From assembly GCA_024220505.1 (NCBI GenBank), contig JAKZZE010000002.1, forward strand, positions 930,001-994,000: 64,000 nt of DNA, given 5' to 3'. This DNA comes from Rhizopus arrhizus (taxonomy: Eukaryota; Mucoromycota; Mucoromycetes; Mucorales; Rhizopodaceae). Below are positions 31,076 through 42,525 of the stretch, piece after piece. The position numbers were made by a program, and so were the translations under genes. The notes beneath the pieces were generated by a model. It did not search any database. It was not told the origin of the DNA and saw only the letters and a program-made list of their open reading frames with translations. How positions within the stretch are numbered: the first letter of the stretch is position 1; each line of letters starts with the position of its first letter.

Positions 31076-31416
31076 TGAAGTGTTTTAAGTATTCAAAAAT
31101 AAGATAAAGAAGAATTAACGAGACCGAACAATAGTTCTAAAGTCGAATACTTTTATTAAAGAAAGATTTCAAGGCTATTTATATTAGTTGAGCAAGACCT
31201 GAGATTAGATGACAAAAATAGTTACGACCGATATGATTTGACATGTATAAGAAAAATTTTATAAACTGATGTTAATAATCAACTGTTGAGATGAAAGTGA
31301 AACTTGGCTGTTTAGGGCAGTGATAATTATCAGGTTCTATTCTTATTCAAACTCATTTGTAAAGATTTAGTCCAGAACGATAAGACTGTATCTTATTGAC
31401 ATGTCAAAACATGACA
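31076..31416 (-). repeat. 5' LTR of Gypsy-2
   Basis: 341 bp, same as 25485-25825. Only 43 bp separate it from the gag ATG. No TGG start of a tRNA-primer site follows the LTR; the minus strand reads a T-run, then AACGAATTC. Confidence 0.95.
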
Positions 31417-31921
31417 GCACGGATGAATATAAAGACCTTTAGTTCCGTGATTGGATATCATTGCTAACAATAATATCTCAGTCAGGATAAATGTTTTCAT
31501 GACTAATGATGATCCGGTAAGTAATTATCATTCCTTATTCAACATGCTCATATTATCAATAAACTATATTACAACCATGTCATCTTATTTGACTATGTGA
31601 AGTTAATATGAATAAAGTTTAATATAAAAATCTAATCAAAGTATTCTATTGATTTGTGTTGGGAATAATGTTATAAATGATTCCAAGTTATGTCAGCATA
31701 CTATTTAGGATCATATCCGATTCCTTTTACTAAAATAAAATGACTATAATCTTATGTATCCTTAACAGCCAGAGCTTTGATATCTCACAAACTAATTAAG
31801 GCAACAAAGATACATATAACGCACTAAAGAGATTGACTGTACTTGAAGTACAAGCTTTTTAAAAAGGGAAACACAGTCATAAAAAAGCCAATGATGATTT
31901 TTCAAAATTCGCTATGTTTTT

Positions 31922-32941
31922 TTAATATTTTGTATATCCTCCTTTTGCTTTACTAACTGCTTCTATTCTGACCGGCATACTATTGGTGTACTTTTTGCAA
32001 GTATATGCATTGAACTTATTCCACTCTATATCAACACGTTGCCAAAGTTCTTTCATATTTCTTGCTCTCACTTCATACAATGATAGATTAAGTTTGAGCT
32101 GATGCCAAACATGTTCAATAGGATTTAAATCTGGGCTTTGAGCTGGCCAATCATCTATATGCCTTACACCATTATCGTATAGCCATGCAATTGTGGACTT
32201 TAACTTATGCTTTGGGTCGTTATCGTGCTGAAGGTATACATTGGTCTTCTTTAAACTATAGTACTTTAACGTATCCATGTAAGTAGTTCCAAGGATATGC
32301 TGATAAGCCGACGAGCCCATGTTACCATCGTAAATTTGACATGCGTAGCCTGGTCCTTGAGCAGTTATGCAACCCCACATGTTGATTTTACCGCCGCCGT
32401 GCTTTACTGTAAAATCGATGTGATGTGGACGCAAAACCTCATTTGGTCTTGCCCAATAGTACTTAACTCCATCTGATCCCCAAATGTTGATCTTTGTTTC
32501 ATCTGAGAATACCACACGTCTCCACTGTTGATTTGACCAGTTGCGGTGCTTCTTTGCCCATTCCAACCGTTTTTTATGGCCCTTTGTCAAAAGTGGCTTC
32601 TTTTTTTTTAGCTTTGCATGGAAGTTCATGGATTTTAGCATATTTACTACTGAACGGTACGTCAAGGAGTACCCAAGCTTACCCAACTCCATGAAAGCCT
32701 CTTTAGCTGTCGTAAGATGACCAATAATTACACGTAACTTGATGTACTGTTTCGTGATATCAGGCACAATAGCTGGTCTTCCAGCGTGCAGGTGTGACCT
32801 TTGTGGAAAAAACTTTCAAGCATATCTTCTGACTGTGCTCGAATGGACATGGTGCTCATTTGCAATATCCTCTGTCTTTCTGTTATTCAGTACTGCATCT
32901 TTTATATCGATTTGCTTTTCCGTTGGTATAGATTTAGGCAT
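31922..32941 (-). pseudogene. Tc1/mariner transposase (family A, copy 2) with one nonsense codon
   Basis: From ATG 32941 (MPKSIPTEKQ) the frame is open except for a TGA near 32815 in the sequence RRYA-stop-KFFP. From 32767 it is continuous for 281 residues with FSDETK, QHDNDPKH and SPDLNPIEHVW. It is the best preserved member of family A and close to the intact enzyme at 12001. The element's outer end on this side is gone. Confidence 0.85.
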
Positions 32942-35900
32942 GATCACTACGGCGCAAAGAATCCTGCTTGAAGGATACGAATACTCGTTGCAGCATTTTT
33001 TTACAGCGCTTCTGGTGTATTTTTGAGTTTATTTTTTGGTTGTTCTCCGCATTTTTTTTTAAAATGCTCTATTCATTTTTATTGCTCCACTTTTTTTTTT
33101 TTTTTTGCAGGTAAATATTGAAATGGGCTGGATCTACTTGGCAAAATCACTTTTTAAACTATATAAAACCTGAGTTTTGCTGTTAAAAGACGTAACGAAC
33201 CGATATTACACAACTTGCATTTTTCTGCATTATGATTGTATTGGTCGTAAAAAAAGATTCCTTTTCATTAGTTTTTTTAAGCAATTACAAAGAAAGTAGA
33301 TTGTGTATAATTTTTTATTTTTTAAAAAAAAACGTTCTTCGACTCTCTTTTTTGTTTCTTTCTTGAACTATATTTTATGGTTGTTTTTAGAATAGATAAT
33401 TTGCAACAACAAAAAAAGAGACAACTTATAACTCCATTGCTGCCAAAAATGTAAAAAAAGAACAAAGCTTACGTTTTTTTATGCCTCTGTCAATTGTCGT
33501 ATCTTAAACCACTTCCACATCTTGTGCTCTAGCTGATATGTTTTTAATGGAAACTTAAAATGTGAAAAAGAAGACATGTAAGCATTATGGCAAAGAGTCA
33601 GTAATGCACCTGTACCTTTAGTTCTATTTATTTTAGCAAATTTAAACAAGATATGCTTTAATTGCTGTAACTTTTCTTTGTATCCAATTGTAGTACTGCT
33701 TCATTATACTTTTACTAGTCGAGTTACATTACAAACTTTTTATGTTAATTGAACTGAGAGTAATTTGTCATAGTTGTGAATCTTTATTTTTTTGTATTAA
33801 ATATGGAGGAATAAACTGAAGAATATAAATGCGTAATAGATATAAACAAGAGATGTATAAACTATTATCAAATTCAGACCATATACAATAAAGTAATTTG
33901 TTTATAAATTACTTCTTCATTGGGTAAAAATATTGATTTGAGTAGGTTGACCTTTGTTATTATACTTTTTCTCTGTTATAGTCAGTTTAATTGAAGCCAA
34001 AGGAATTCAATCTGTTTGACTACTAACAATTGTTGTAATCATGAATTAAATAAACTGAATTTCAAAAATAATAATAATAAAAGAAAAAAAAAACGAGTTT
34101 GCAAATGCTCTGGGATGACGTCGTTATAACTTACAAATGTTTCAAAAAGTACAAGAAACTTCCGATTGTACTTCTTTTCTTTCTTCATGTAATCCTGCTA
34201 CGAAATTCTTACGGCTCGTAATTATTTTTACTATTCTAAACACTTGCTAACAATTAAACTATTATTATTTATCTTGTACCTTAATCTAGTTATTTGCCCC
34301 TTTGCATCAAAATTGTTCTTTTATCCTGAATTATAATTATACCATGGTCGATTAATACATGGCTCCGTGAAAGTGTAAAAGTAAATAGTTATGATAAAGA
34401 AAAACCCGTTTACCTTTGATTCTAATGATTTATAGAAGAAACTTGAACAACATACTTTTACAAATATTTAACAAGAATTAGCTTTTTTTTTTAAGGTAAA
34501 TAGTGATCGTTTGTTGATATACACTGTGTCTAATGTATGTTTACAGAATATGAACTACATTCTGTTTAGTCCTATGCTTTATGAAATATTTAGTAGAAAA
34601 AAGTCTTTATTTGGTAGGAAAAAAAAAGCATACAAATTCAGTACTCATAATGAAAAAAATCTTATTTTGATTAGCATATTGGATATAAGGTTATAAATTC
34701 CTTTAACAACAACGTAGCACTGTAGAGATAATGGGAGGTGTCAAATAACATATCATTTTGCAGTGTAACTTGTTAACGGATACAAAACCTGAAGCTTTGT
34801 TTAAAAGCTCTTAAAACGATTCTTTTTTATTACAGCTACAAAAGGTATAAAAACAGTTTCTTGTAAAAGGTTTTAAGCATAGAAACATATGCATAGAATT
34901 TATTTGGACTATAGTCGAAGAGTGATTTACGTGAATACAGCAATACATAAGAGAAGATTAGATATACATTTTGGATGGAGTTTTGATGGTAATTAAAAAA
35001 AAAAAAAAGAAACGTGGAAAAAGAAGTTATTAAATCATAGACATAGGCATAAAAGCATAAAAAAATAAAAAAAAAGAAGGCTACATAAATGAAATGAAGA
35101 AAAAGGCATTAAAGATCGGAAAGCATACCATTATGTCTACCACCCATTCTGGCACTCGTCCTACTTCTCGTCGTCAAAATAAAAAGAGAAGAATATAATT
35201 GTTTCTTTTTCTTTTTATTGTTTTATCTTTTGTTAAATAAATTCTACTATTGTTTGTTAAATGTCGTTTAGAATTGTCTTGTCATGACTAGATCTCCATG
35301 ATGGTAATGTTGGTACTTTTTTATATAGCTTAGCTATTATTCTTCAATGCCATTGGTCCTATGACGTTAATTATATGAAATAAACTTGCATGGATTTTAA
35401 AGCATTATTTTATTTTATTTTATTTTTATGGCTCTTTTCTTTTTTTTTTTTTTTTTTTTTTCGTATATTCATTATTACTCTACTTTGTTAACAGTTTTTG
35501 ATACTTTTTGTTATTGCTGATATGCACCATGTTTTGAAAACAAAATAGCTAAAACTAAATCAGCTCAAACAGTCAACGCATTACAAATGAAAAAAAAAAA
35601 AAAAACAATTATTATGTTGCATGGGTATGAAGTTGTTGAATGTTGTATTCCTTTTAACCATTTCTTTTTATCTTTGCTTATAGTAAGCTCTAGTATTCTT
35701 TTACTTCAAATATTGCGAGAGCTTTAGTCAAACAAGATGTTTTTAACGAATAGTTCACTAATGAAAAGAAAACTTAGTTATGGCTACATTACAACTTGCA
35801 ACAACCCTTGCTCTTCTTTATATCATTATTTGTATTCCTTTCCGCTACTTACCTTGACACCTTACTGACTCTATCTGTAGTGTGCAACCTAGCTGTATAA

Positions 35901-36584
35901 TCAATACTCTATCATGCTGTAGACCAGTTTGTCGCAACTATTCATCCTCTGCTTTTGTATACTATGCTTGGTGTGTTGTTTCATATTGTGTATGCTGTTG
36001 ATATTAGGTAAAATTATACTCTATGCTGCTTCAGATAGATTGAACCTTAACCAACAACATATTGTATAGATAGTATGTTTGAACAAGACAAAAGGTATAA
36101 TTTGTTTGCTTGTTACTTTTTTCTTAACTGATGTTTTTTATTAGATTTTAATACTTTGTTTTATTTTGCAATGTGGATTTTGTATGAAGCAACTGTAATG
36201 ATATTAACGATAACAGCAATGATGATAGAGTATTATTAAACCCAATAAAGCATAGGCGCACGGACTTGAGGAAAAGTAACAATAGTTGTATAAGATAATT
36301 ATCCATCATGTGATAAAAAAAAAAAAAGGAAAACAATTTTGGTAAATAGAAATAAAATTGCATATGTTTAAATATTAATTATTCTGTTGAATGTAGATTG
36401 CAATGTAGATTGTTGAAAGTAATTAAATCTGCTAAATGGGTTGCACTGAATATTGTCGAGGACAGGTAAGTAATGACGTACAATTATATTGGATCTGTTC
36501 ATTCTGTATTCCTTTTCTTTTGTTATTCCTTTTCTTTTATTATTCCTTTTTTTTTGTTATTACTTTTTTTTTTATTCAAATGTA
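32942..36584. other. AT-rich region without a convincing gene
   Basis: The sequence is rich in A and T runs. Two short items stand out: a 21-codon frame MSTTHSGTRPTSRRQNKK... at 35133-35198, and a short frame MGCTEYCRGQ at 36436-36465 ending at a consensus GTAAGT donor. A third, ATGGCTACATTACAACTTGC near 35779, gives a hydrophobic 25-residue peptide. They could be leftover exons of an element like D or B, but nothing links them. I see no RNA gene. Confidence 0.5.
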
Positions 36585-38221
36585 CAGTAGATGAAAAAAT
36601 ACGAGCAACCTCTGTTCGATTTGTCTTCATATCTTTTTATTTTCGTGTGTACATTCGCCAGAGCTTTGATATCACACAAACTAATTAAGACAACAAAGAT
36701 ACATACAATACACTAAAGAGATTGACTCTACTTGAAGTACAAGCTTTTTAAAAAGGGAAAGACAGTCATAAAAAAGCCAATGATGATTTTTCAAAATTCG
36801 CTATGTTTATTTAATATTTTCTATGCCTTCCCTTTGCTTTAAATAGTGCTTCTACTTTGGCTGGCATACTATTGATGTGCCTCTTGCAAGCATTTGCATT
36901 GAGTTTATTTCGCTCTACATCCACAAATGGCTAAAGCTTTCTGACACCTCTTTCTCCGACTCCATGTGGTGTCAGATTAAGTTTGAGCTGATGCCAAACA
37001 TGCTTTATATGATTTAAATCCAGACTTTGAGCATACCAATAATTTATATACCTTACACTGATACCGCGTACCTATGGAGTTATGAATTTTAATTTATACT
37101 TTACGCCGCTATCACTCTGAAGGTATACATCAGACGTCTTCAAATAATAGTACTCTAACGTATACATGTAAATAATGCTAAGTATATGCAGACAAGCCGT
37201 TGAGTTGATGTTACCACCATAAAGCTGACATGTCTAAGCTGGTCCCGGAGTAGCTATGTGACCGCATATGTTGCTCCTACGGCTGCTGTGCTTTACTGTA
37301 ATGTCGATGTAATGAGGGAGCAAAATGTCATTTTATACTACTCTATACTACTTTACTCCATCTGATCACTAGATGCTAGTCTTTGCTTCAGCTGAGAACG
37401 CTACTGGTCGTCACTCTTGACTTGACCAGTTGCGATGCCTTTTTGCTCAGGCCATCTGCTTTTTTCAATGATCCTTTTTTAAAAATGCCTTCTTTTTTTT
37501 AGCTCTCGGTGGCGCTTTATGGATCTCAGCGCATTTACTCCTGAACGGTACATGAACAAGTAACCAAACTTACCTAACTCCCTGAATAGCTCTTTCGCTA
37601 CTGTTTGATGACCAGTAATAATTCACAGCTTGATATAGTACTTCATGGCATAAGAGACAATAGTATGTCTTCCAGCCGACAGGTGTGAATTTCATGGAAA
37701 AAGCTTCCTAGTATACCTTTTAACTGTGCGAGAATGAACGTAATATTTATCTGCGATATCCTCTAGCTTCATACTATTTAGTGATATATCTTTTACTTCT
37801 GGATTGCTTTTCCATTGGTATAGATTTAGGCATGATGATGAGAAGTAGTGAGAGAAGTTGAGTAAAAAAAAAGAAACCAAGGGCTCTTGAAGTCGCACTT
37901 GCTTTTATATGAATACAATAAGGAACACTCACAGTTCCATAGAAGTACGCTATATAGTCTTCCGATATGTTCTTTGCTGACTTAAATGTAAACGTATGAT
38001 TACCGTACATAATTTAAGCTGGCCGGAAGTCAAATTTTTAAATTCGGATTCTCATTCCTCTCTCAATTTCCAGCATTGCTACATGAGACCTTTACTGTTT
38101 CAATACACATGACCCCGAAAATATACTATAGGAGTCTCAAGCCGGTAGTTGGCATGTACCTTTTGATATAGCGAAAAAAGTCGATTTTGCCAAAACGTTG
38201 CTCGTATTTTTTCACCTACTG
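36585..38221 (-). mobile_element. Mariner family-A element, decayed copy 3
   Basis: Inverted ends starting CAGTAGATGAAAAAATACG and (other side) CAGTAGGTGAAAAAATACG, TA at 36583-36584 and 38222-38223, 1,637 bp. It is close to copy 1 in inverted orientation and shares many of its stops, so both descend from an already dead copy or diverged late. Confidence 0.9.
36816..37833 (-). pseudogene. Tc1/mariner transposase pseudogene (family A, copy 3)
   Basis: ATG at 37833 begins MPKSIPMEKQ. The frame breaks within about 20 codons, in the same way as copy 1. C-terminal remnants lie near 36830-37010. Confidence 0.75.
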
Positions 38222-38560
38222 TATATTAAATGAATAATAAAATAAATAAAGCATCGTATTATTAAATCATTTAAATTTGTCCATTTATACTGCCCTATAC
38301 AATAATAAACCTACCCATTTTACTGGACATAATTGATTAAACGTAGCCATACTCTGCTTATATACAGAACAGCTAATGTCTGCCTCGTCCAATTAAGTTG
38401 TTATACTTTAGACCAATTTTACTCCATTTTATTCCAATCTTGCCTCATCCAATTAAATTGTTATGTGAAAGCGTATGAGAGTTCATGTAGCATCATGTTT
38501 TACTCCAATGTTATTCCAATTTTATTCTAAATTATGCTAAATTCGACATTTTTAGCATCT

Positions 38561-39661
38561 TTATTTTACTAATCCGCGCCTACAATGAGTGTTATGCGGA
38601 GATTTTTTGCGCCGTAGTGATGCTAAATCATGTTCAGTTCTCGTTCCAACTCTAGCTGTAGTTTGAATAACTTTTCCGTCTGATTTTCTTTTTTTAGATC
38701 CGGCAACTGTGATGGGCTTTCTCAAAAATATGTCGATGACACCTTGAGATGAAATAGCTCCGAGGATTGTAATGGACGTACCTCTGGAAGCTGGAACTAC
38801 TGCCTTTGCAGGTTTTCCCTTTTTCGACCAACCTCGAGTTCGCGTCATATGAAGATTAAAACCTGCTTCGTCTAAAAATATGCAGTTCTTCTCAAAATCA
38901 AACTCGCTGCCAGCCATCCATTGCATTATAGTATTTTTTCTTTTTAGAATCGTCTCTTCCGAGTTTCTAGATTCGACTATTTTCTCTAGTTTTTTCATAG
39001 ACAAAGCACAGTTGTTTCTGGCATGTCTATAAACAGAAGACTTACTAACAGACAATCCAGGGAATCCCTGGTGCAGCATCTCTCACATTTGCGTAATAGT
39101 AATAGTTGCAAAATCGTCCACAATTTTTGTTAAAAATGCTGTGTGCTCTTCTTTTAAATCAGAAACAGTTCCAGCAACACGTCCTCTTTTTTTTGTTTCA
39201 CGTGTCTTCCCCTCTTCCGTCCATTATTTTCGGAAACGGTAAGCCGAACTTAAAACGATACCAGTTCGTAAAGCTGCGTCTTTTACAGGAACCATTTCTG
39301 TTATCAAGCAGATAAACTCTTCGATTTGTTCCTGGTTGTACTTTCTGTACTTAAAAGTTTTCTCATTTTCTTTATTGTTACTGGCAAGTTTCTTAGCAAA
39401 TTCTTCGACAGTGGGCTTTGCTAGTTTATCGTTACTTTCATTCTCATTTTCACTATTATCTTCGTTATAGTTATCCTCTTCTGAGTCAAGAGCTCCCAGT
39501 TCTTCATTAACTTCTTCATCGGGATCCATAGCGTCTGAGGAAGGCATAGTGGTTACCCATTTAGATCTCATCATAGACATCATGCTAACATAAATCTCGG
39601 TAGTTTGTCCCTCTTCCTCTTGTTGGAGGCTTAATTCATTCATTTCAAAATCAGTGTTCAT
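38561..39661 (-). pseudogene. IS630-like (DDE) transposase pseudogene
   Basis: All in one frame from ATG 39661, but with stops at 39224-39226 (TAA) and 39083-39085 (TGA). The N-terminal part is acidic, followed by a helix-turn-helix (YRKYNQEQIEEFICLITEM...VLSSAYRFRK). The later part has CIFLDEAGFNLHMTRTRGW and GTSITILGAISSQG, typical of the DDE_3/IS630 fold with the first catalytic Asp in FLDEAGF. The frame ends at 38561 before any second Asp or Glu is recognisable. I did not find clear terminal repeats; flanking 38224-38560 and 39662-39851 hold nothing else recognisable. Confidence 0.75.
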
Positions 39662-39851
39662 TGATAAATATTTTTTTAGTATTTTAAAAGGAAGACTTTC
39701 TCAATTTTTTTCTGAGCTTTTATCAATTTTTTTTCTTGGCTATTATCAATTTAGCTCTAACCTTTTCTCAATTTTAGTGAAAATATTTTATCAAATCTGG
39801 CTTTAAATGTATCATTTTATTCCAGAGCCTTTCTCAATTTTACTGAAAAAT

Positions 39852-40066
39852 ACAATAAGTAAAATGTAAAGATAAAAAAAAAATAAAGGGATCAGGAACT
39901 TTTTATGAGAAGGTTGCCTGTTTATTGAATAATATATAATAAAATTATATGAGTAGAACTGTACTGGCCTTTTCTTTGACTAAATGGTTGTGATATTTAT
40001 ATGTAATAATTTTTTTTTTTCTTTTTTGACTTTTTTCATTTTTTAGCTTCTTTGTTACAGTACTCA
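39852..40066 (-). repeat. Partial LTR, inverted copy of LTR-C
   Basis: It matches the reverse complement of about 22702-22905, including the block containing ATATATAATAAAATTATATG and GGGATCAGGAACTTTTTATG. It is cut at its 3' end where the IS630-like remnant region begins. Confidence 0.7.
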
Positions 40067-40131
40067 CAAGGCGCAATCTTCATAACTTGCTTCGTCACAG
40101 CGTTTCATCCAAAAAGCAATTATTCTCACAG

Positions 40132-40691
40132 TGTGTTACAATACCGAAAGTAGAATCAAAAGATGTGACATTGTAATTTTGTTTGGGTTTATTGGGTTAA
40201 GGTTTAAATAAGCAGAGATTTGAGTTATAATTGATATAAGAGTTGACTTTTTGTGAATTGGATTTGGCTTGATTCGCTTGATATAGTGACCACCAGATCT
40301 TGTAAAGTTGATCAATCTTGTTTTGATTCGTAAAAAGGTTTGTTTAAAGTAAAAATAAAATAAAAAGGGATACAATGAAGATAATTAGCTTCAAGGGACT
40401 TGACTTTGTAATTATAATAGAATATCAAAAGAGCTTTTTAAAAGGATAATTGATAAATTTATTCAAAGAAAAACAAAGTAAATAAAGTTGTAGATTTTGT
40501 AAGTAAAAGTTTTAAAGTGCAAAGATCGAAGTGCAGTTTTTTATATCTTGAGGAATAAATCCTCAGTATTTATACTGTTTGGTGGGTTAATGTTTGGTTA
40601 GATTTGATTGGCAATATTAACTTTTGGATCGTTTGAAAAGATCGTTCCTTTTGTTCGTTCAAAAAGTTGGTTCTTGTGTTACAACATCACA
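40132..40691 (-). repeat. LTR remnant with the shared GATCTGGTGGTCACTA motif
   Basis: On the minus strand it begins near TGTGATGTTGTAACAC and ends near GGTATTGTAACA, with the shared motif at 40284-40299 (inverted). About 555 bp, the length of the Gypsy-1 LTR. Exact ends and target duplication are uncertain. It lies 37 bp from the 3' end of tRNA-Val. Confidence 0.5.
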
Positions 40692-40727
40692 GCACATTTT
40701 CGCCAAAACAAAGATTTAACAAAAGGA

Positions 40728-40801
40728 TGATTTCTGCCAGACTCGAACTGGCGACCGCCTGTGTGTTAGACAGGCGTGATAACCAACTACACCAAGAAAC
40801 C
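40728..40801 (-). tRNA. tRNA-Val (AAC)
   Basis: Minus strand: acceptor GGTTTCT pairs with AGAAATC, the anticodon arm is CCTGT-CTAACAC-ACAGG giving AAC, and the T-arm is CCAG TTCGAGT CTGG. It is complete, with no intron. A SINE-like copy begins directly upstream of its first base, and its first 15 nt are duplicated at 46204-46218, so the gene body survived but its original 5' flank has moved over 5 kb away. Confidence 0.95.
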
Positions 40802-42458
40802 ATGCAGGTTCGAATCCTGCCTTCCTCACACCGTCTCTTCCACGCACGGTCACATGACCACTGCAAATAATTGGTGATTTTCAGCGTTCTCAGTCATTGA
40901 CAATCATTGCTAACATCAAAAAATCAACGATTTGAATACCTTTGAGTAAACGAAAAAAATTAAAATACTCTGTATTGCACCTTTTTGAATTTTGAAAGAA
41001 GATTTAGGTGCGAAAAAAATAAAGAAATTTAATAATGTTATTAATTTTTTTGTAGGGTAAATATTCATAGAGTTATTCATGTTTTGAAAAAGTGTCTTTT
41101 TTTTTCAAATAGTCTTTTTTTGGAAAGCCTGTTCTCCTCTATCATTGAAAGACCGATATTTTCTTTTTTTATTTTTGAGGTCAAAATGCGGAAATCAAAA
41201 GCACTATGCGATTATTTTGTTCAGGAGAATACATATTAGGAAGGCGATATGTGATTTTTAGCGTAGCTCATTAGAAATGTGTAACAGAACGTAACAAAAT
41301 AGTTGCGTTTAGTAAAAAAAAAGGAAGCTGAACAACTAAAAAAAAAGACAAAGTTAAAAAAAAGACCTAGTGAAAAAAAAAAGAGAGCATAGCAATAAAA
41401 GGTTCCTTATTCAAATGAAAACAATAATTTAACAGCAAATATACTTTATAGAAATGCAAATGCTTTTATGTTATAACAAAAGAATACGTGTATATTCTAA
41501 AAAGAATAAAAAATAAAGAAGCTTTGATAACATCTTATTACAAGGCAGTTATAATCGACAGATACAAGCACAGCGTTTTTGTTTTTTAAGTAAATAGATT
41601 GCTTTATTATTTTTTATGACAAATAATATAAAAGAATATATGTTTTTAAGCTTATACTGGTTCATTACTTACTTTATGTTTGCACATTGGTGTAATTTGC
41701 CATTAGCCATTAGCCATTAGAGATGTTAACATTGCCAACTTCCTTTATCAAAAAGGGCTTTTTAACAACAAGCAACAATAAAAGTTTGATATTCTTATAG
41801 CTTTATCGTGTTAAAAAGAACAACTTTGCTCATGAGGTTCATGTTCGTCATCCGAATGTGTCCCATTAGGAATTCCTAATGTAAAAAAAAAAAGAAACTG
41901 ACATTAGACTTGGTTATTACCTTTTTTTTTATAAACTTACATATGACCAATACTTGAGCTTTCTTTTTTATCTTTTGTATCTTCAATGTTAAATATGTTC
42001 TCTGAAACAAAACAAGGGAAAAAAAAAATTCTTTAGAACACGTAAAACTGTTACTGTTTAAGAACCGACATCCAAATTTAGTATATTTGCTTTAGTTTTT
42101 TTTGATCATGCATTTTTTTCTATCTTATTCCTCTACTAAATCCTGAATATTTTTTTTTTTTTGAAATGAACGCCACTACTGGCATCCAAGTGTGGAAGAA
42201 TCAATTTGATCCAGTTACAAGCAACAATATACTTCCAATTTACAGGATTTTCAACCCTGTTGCTATATGTCCATATGTTGATAATCACCTTCTTACTCTC
42301 GCTCTGCCAAGAAGAATTTATATGTAACAACTATGCTAAATTATTCAAACATTCTTTTATTATTATTATTATTTATTTTACTAAAGAATCATTCAATAGA
42401 CTATTATTGTTATTTTTCTTTGAAATTTTTATTCAATTTGTACAGACAACAAAAGAGG

Positions 42459-42495
<37 letters not shown>

Positions 42496-42525
42496 AGGGG
42501 GAAAGAGAAAAGAGAAAGTAAACGC

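Larger units (their letters stand above)
25485..31416 (-). mobile_element. Gypsy-2: chromovirus LTR retrotransposon
   Basis: 341-bp LTRs that look identical, flanked by GCACG at 25480-25484 and 31417-31421. Gag and a chromodomain-containing Pol lie on the minus strand. The polypurine tract GGAAGGGGGCAA (minus strand, 25826-25837) precedes the 3' LTR. Identical LTRs and an open pol make it the youngest element of the nest. A solo copy of its LTR is at 60371-60710. Confidence 0.95.
25169..31767. repeat. Solo LTR (about 662 bp) holding Gypsy-2
   Basis: TGTTTAGG...CTTAACA, flanked by GCCAG at 25164-25168 and 31768-31772. Gypsy-2 with its own duplication (GCACG) occupies 25485-31416. I find no second copy of this LTR. 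Confidence 0.8.
23158..32941 (-). mobile_element. Mariner family-A element, copy 2, cut into three by nested insertions
   Basis: The pieces 23158-23183, 25118-25168 and 31773 onward align in order with the intact end of copy 3 (36585 onward) with nothing missing at the joins. The first join is marked by CAACC on both sides of a solo LTR (23184-25112), the second by GCCAG on both sides of another (25169-31767). The terminal repeat at 23158 is preceded by TA. The far end beyond the transposase start at 32941 is not recognisable. Confidence 0.85.

Noticed and set aside
33110..33190. End of a family-A mariner (TTGGCAAAATCACTTTTT)
   Set aside because: It is in the wrong orientation to be the missing end of the nested copy and lacks the terminal repeat, so the match may be chance.
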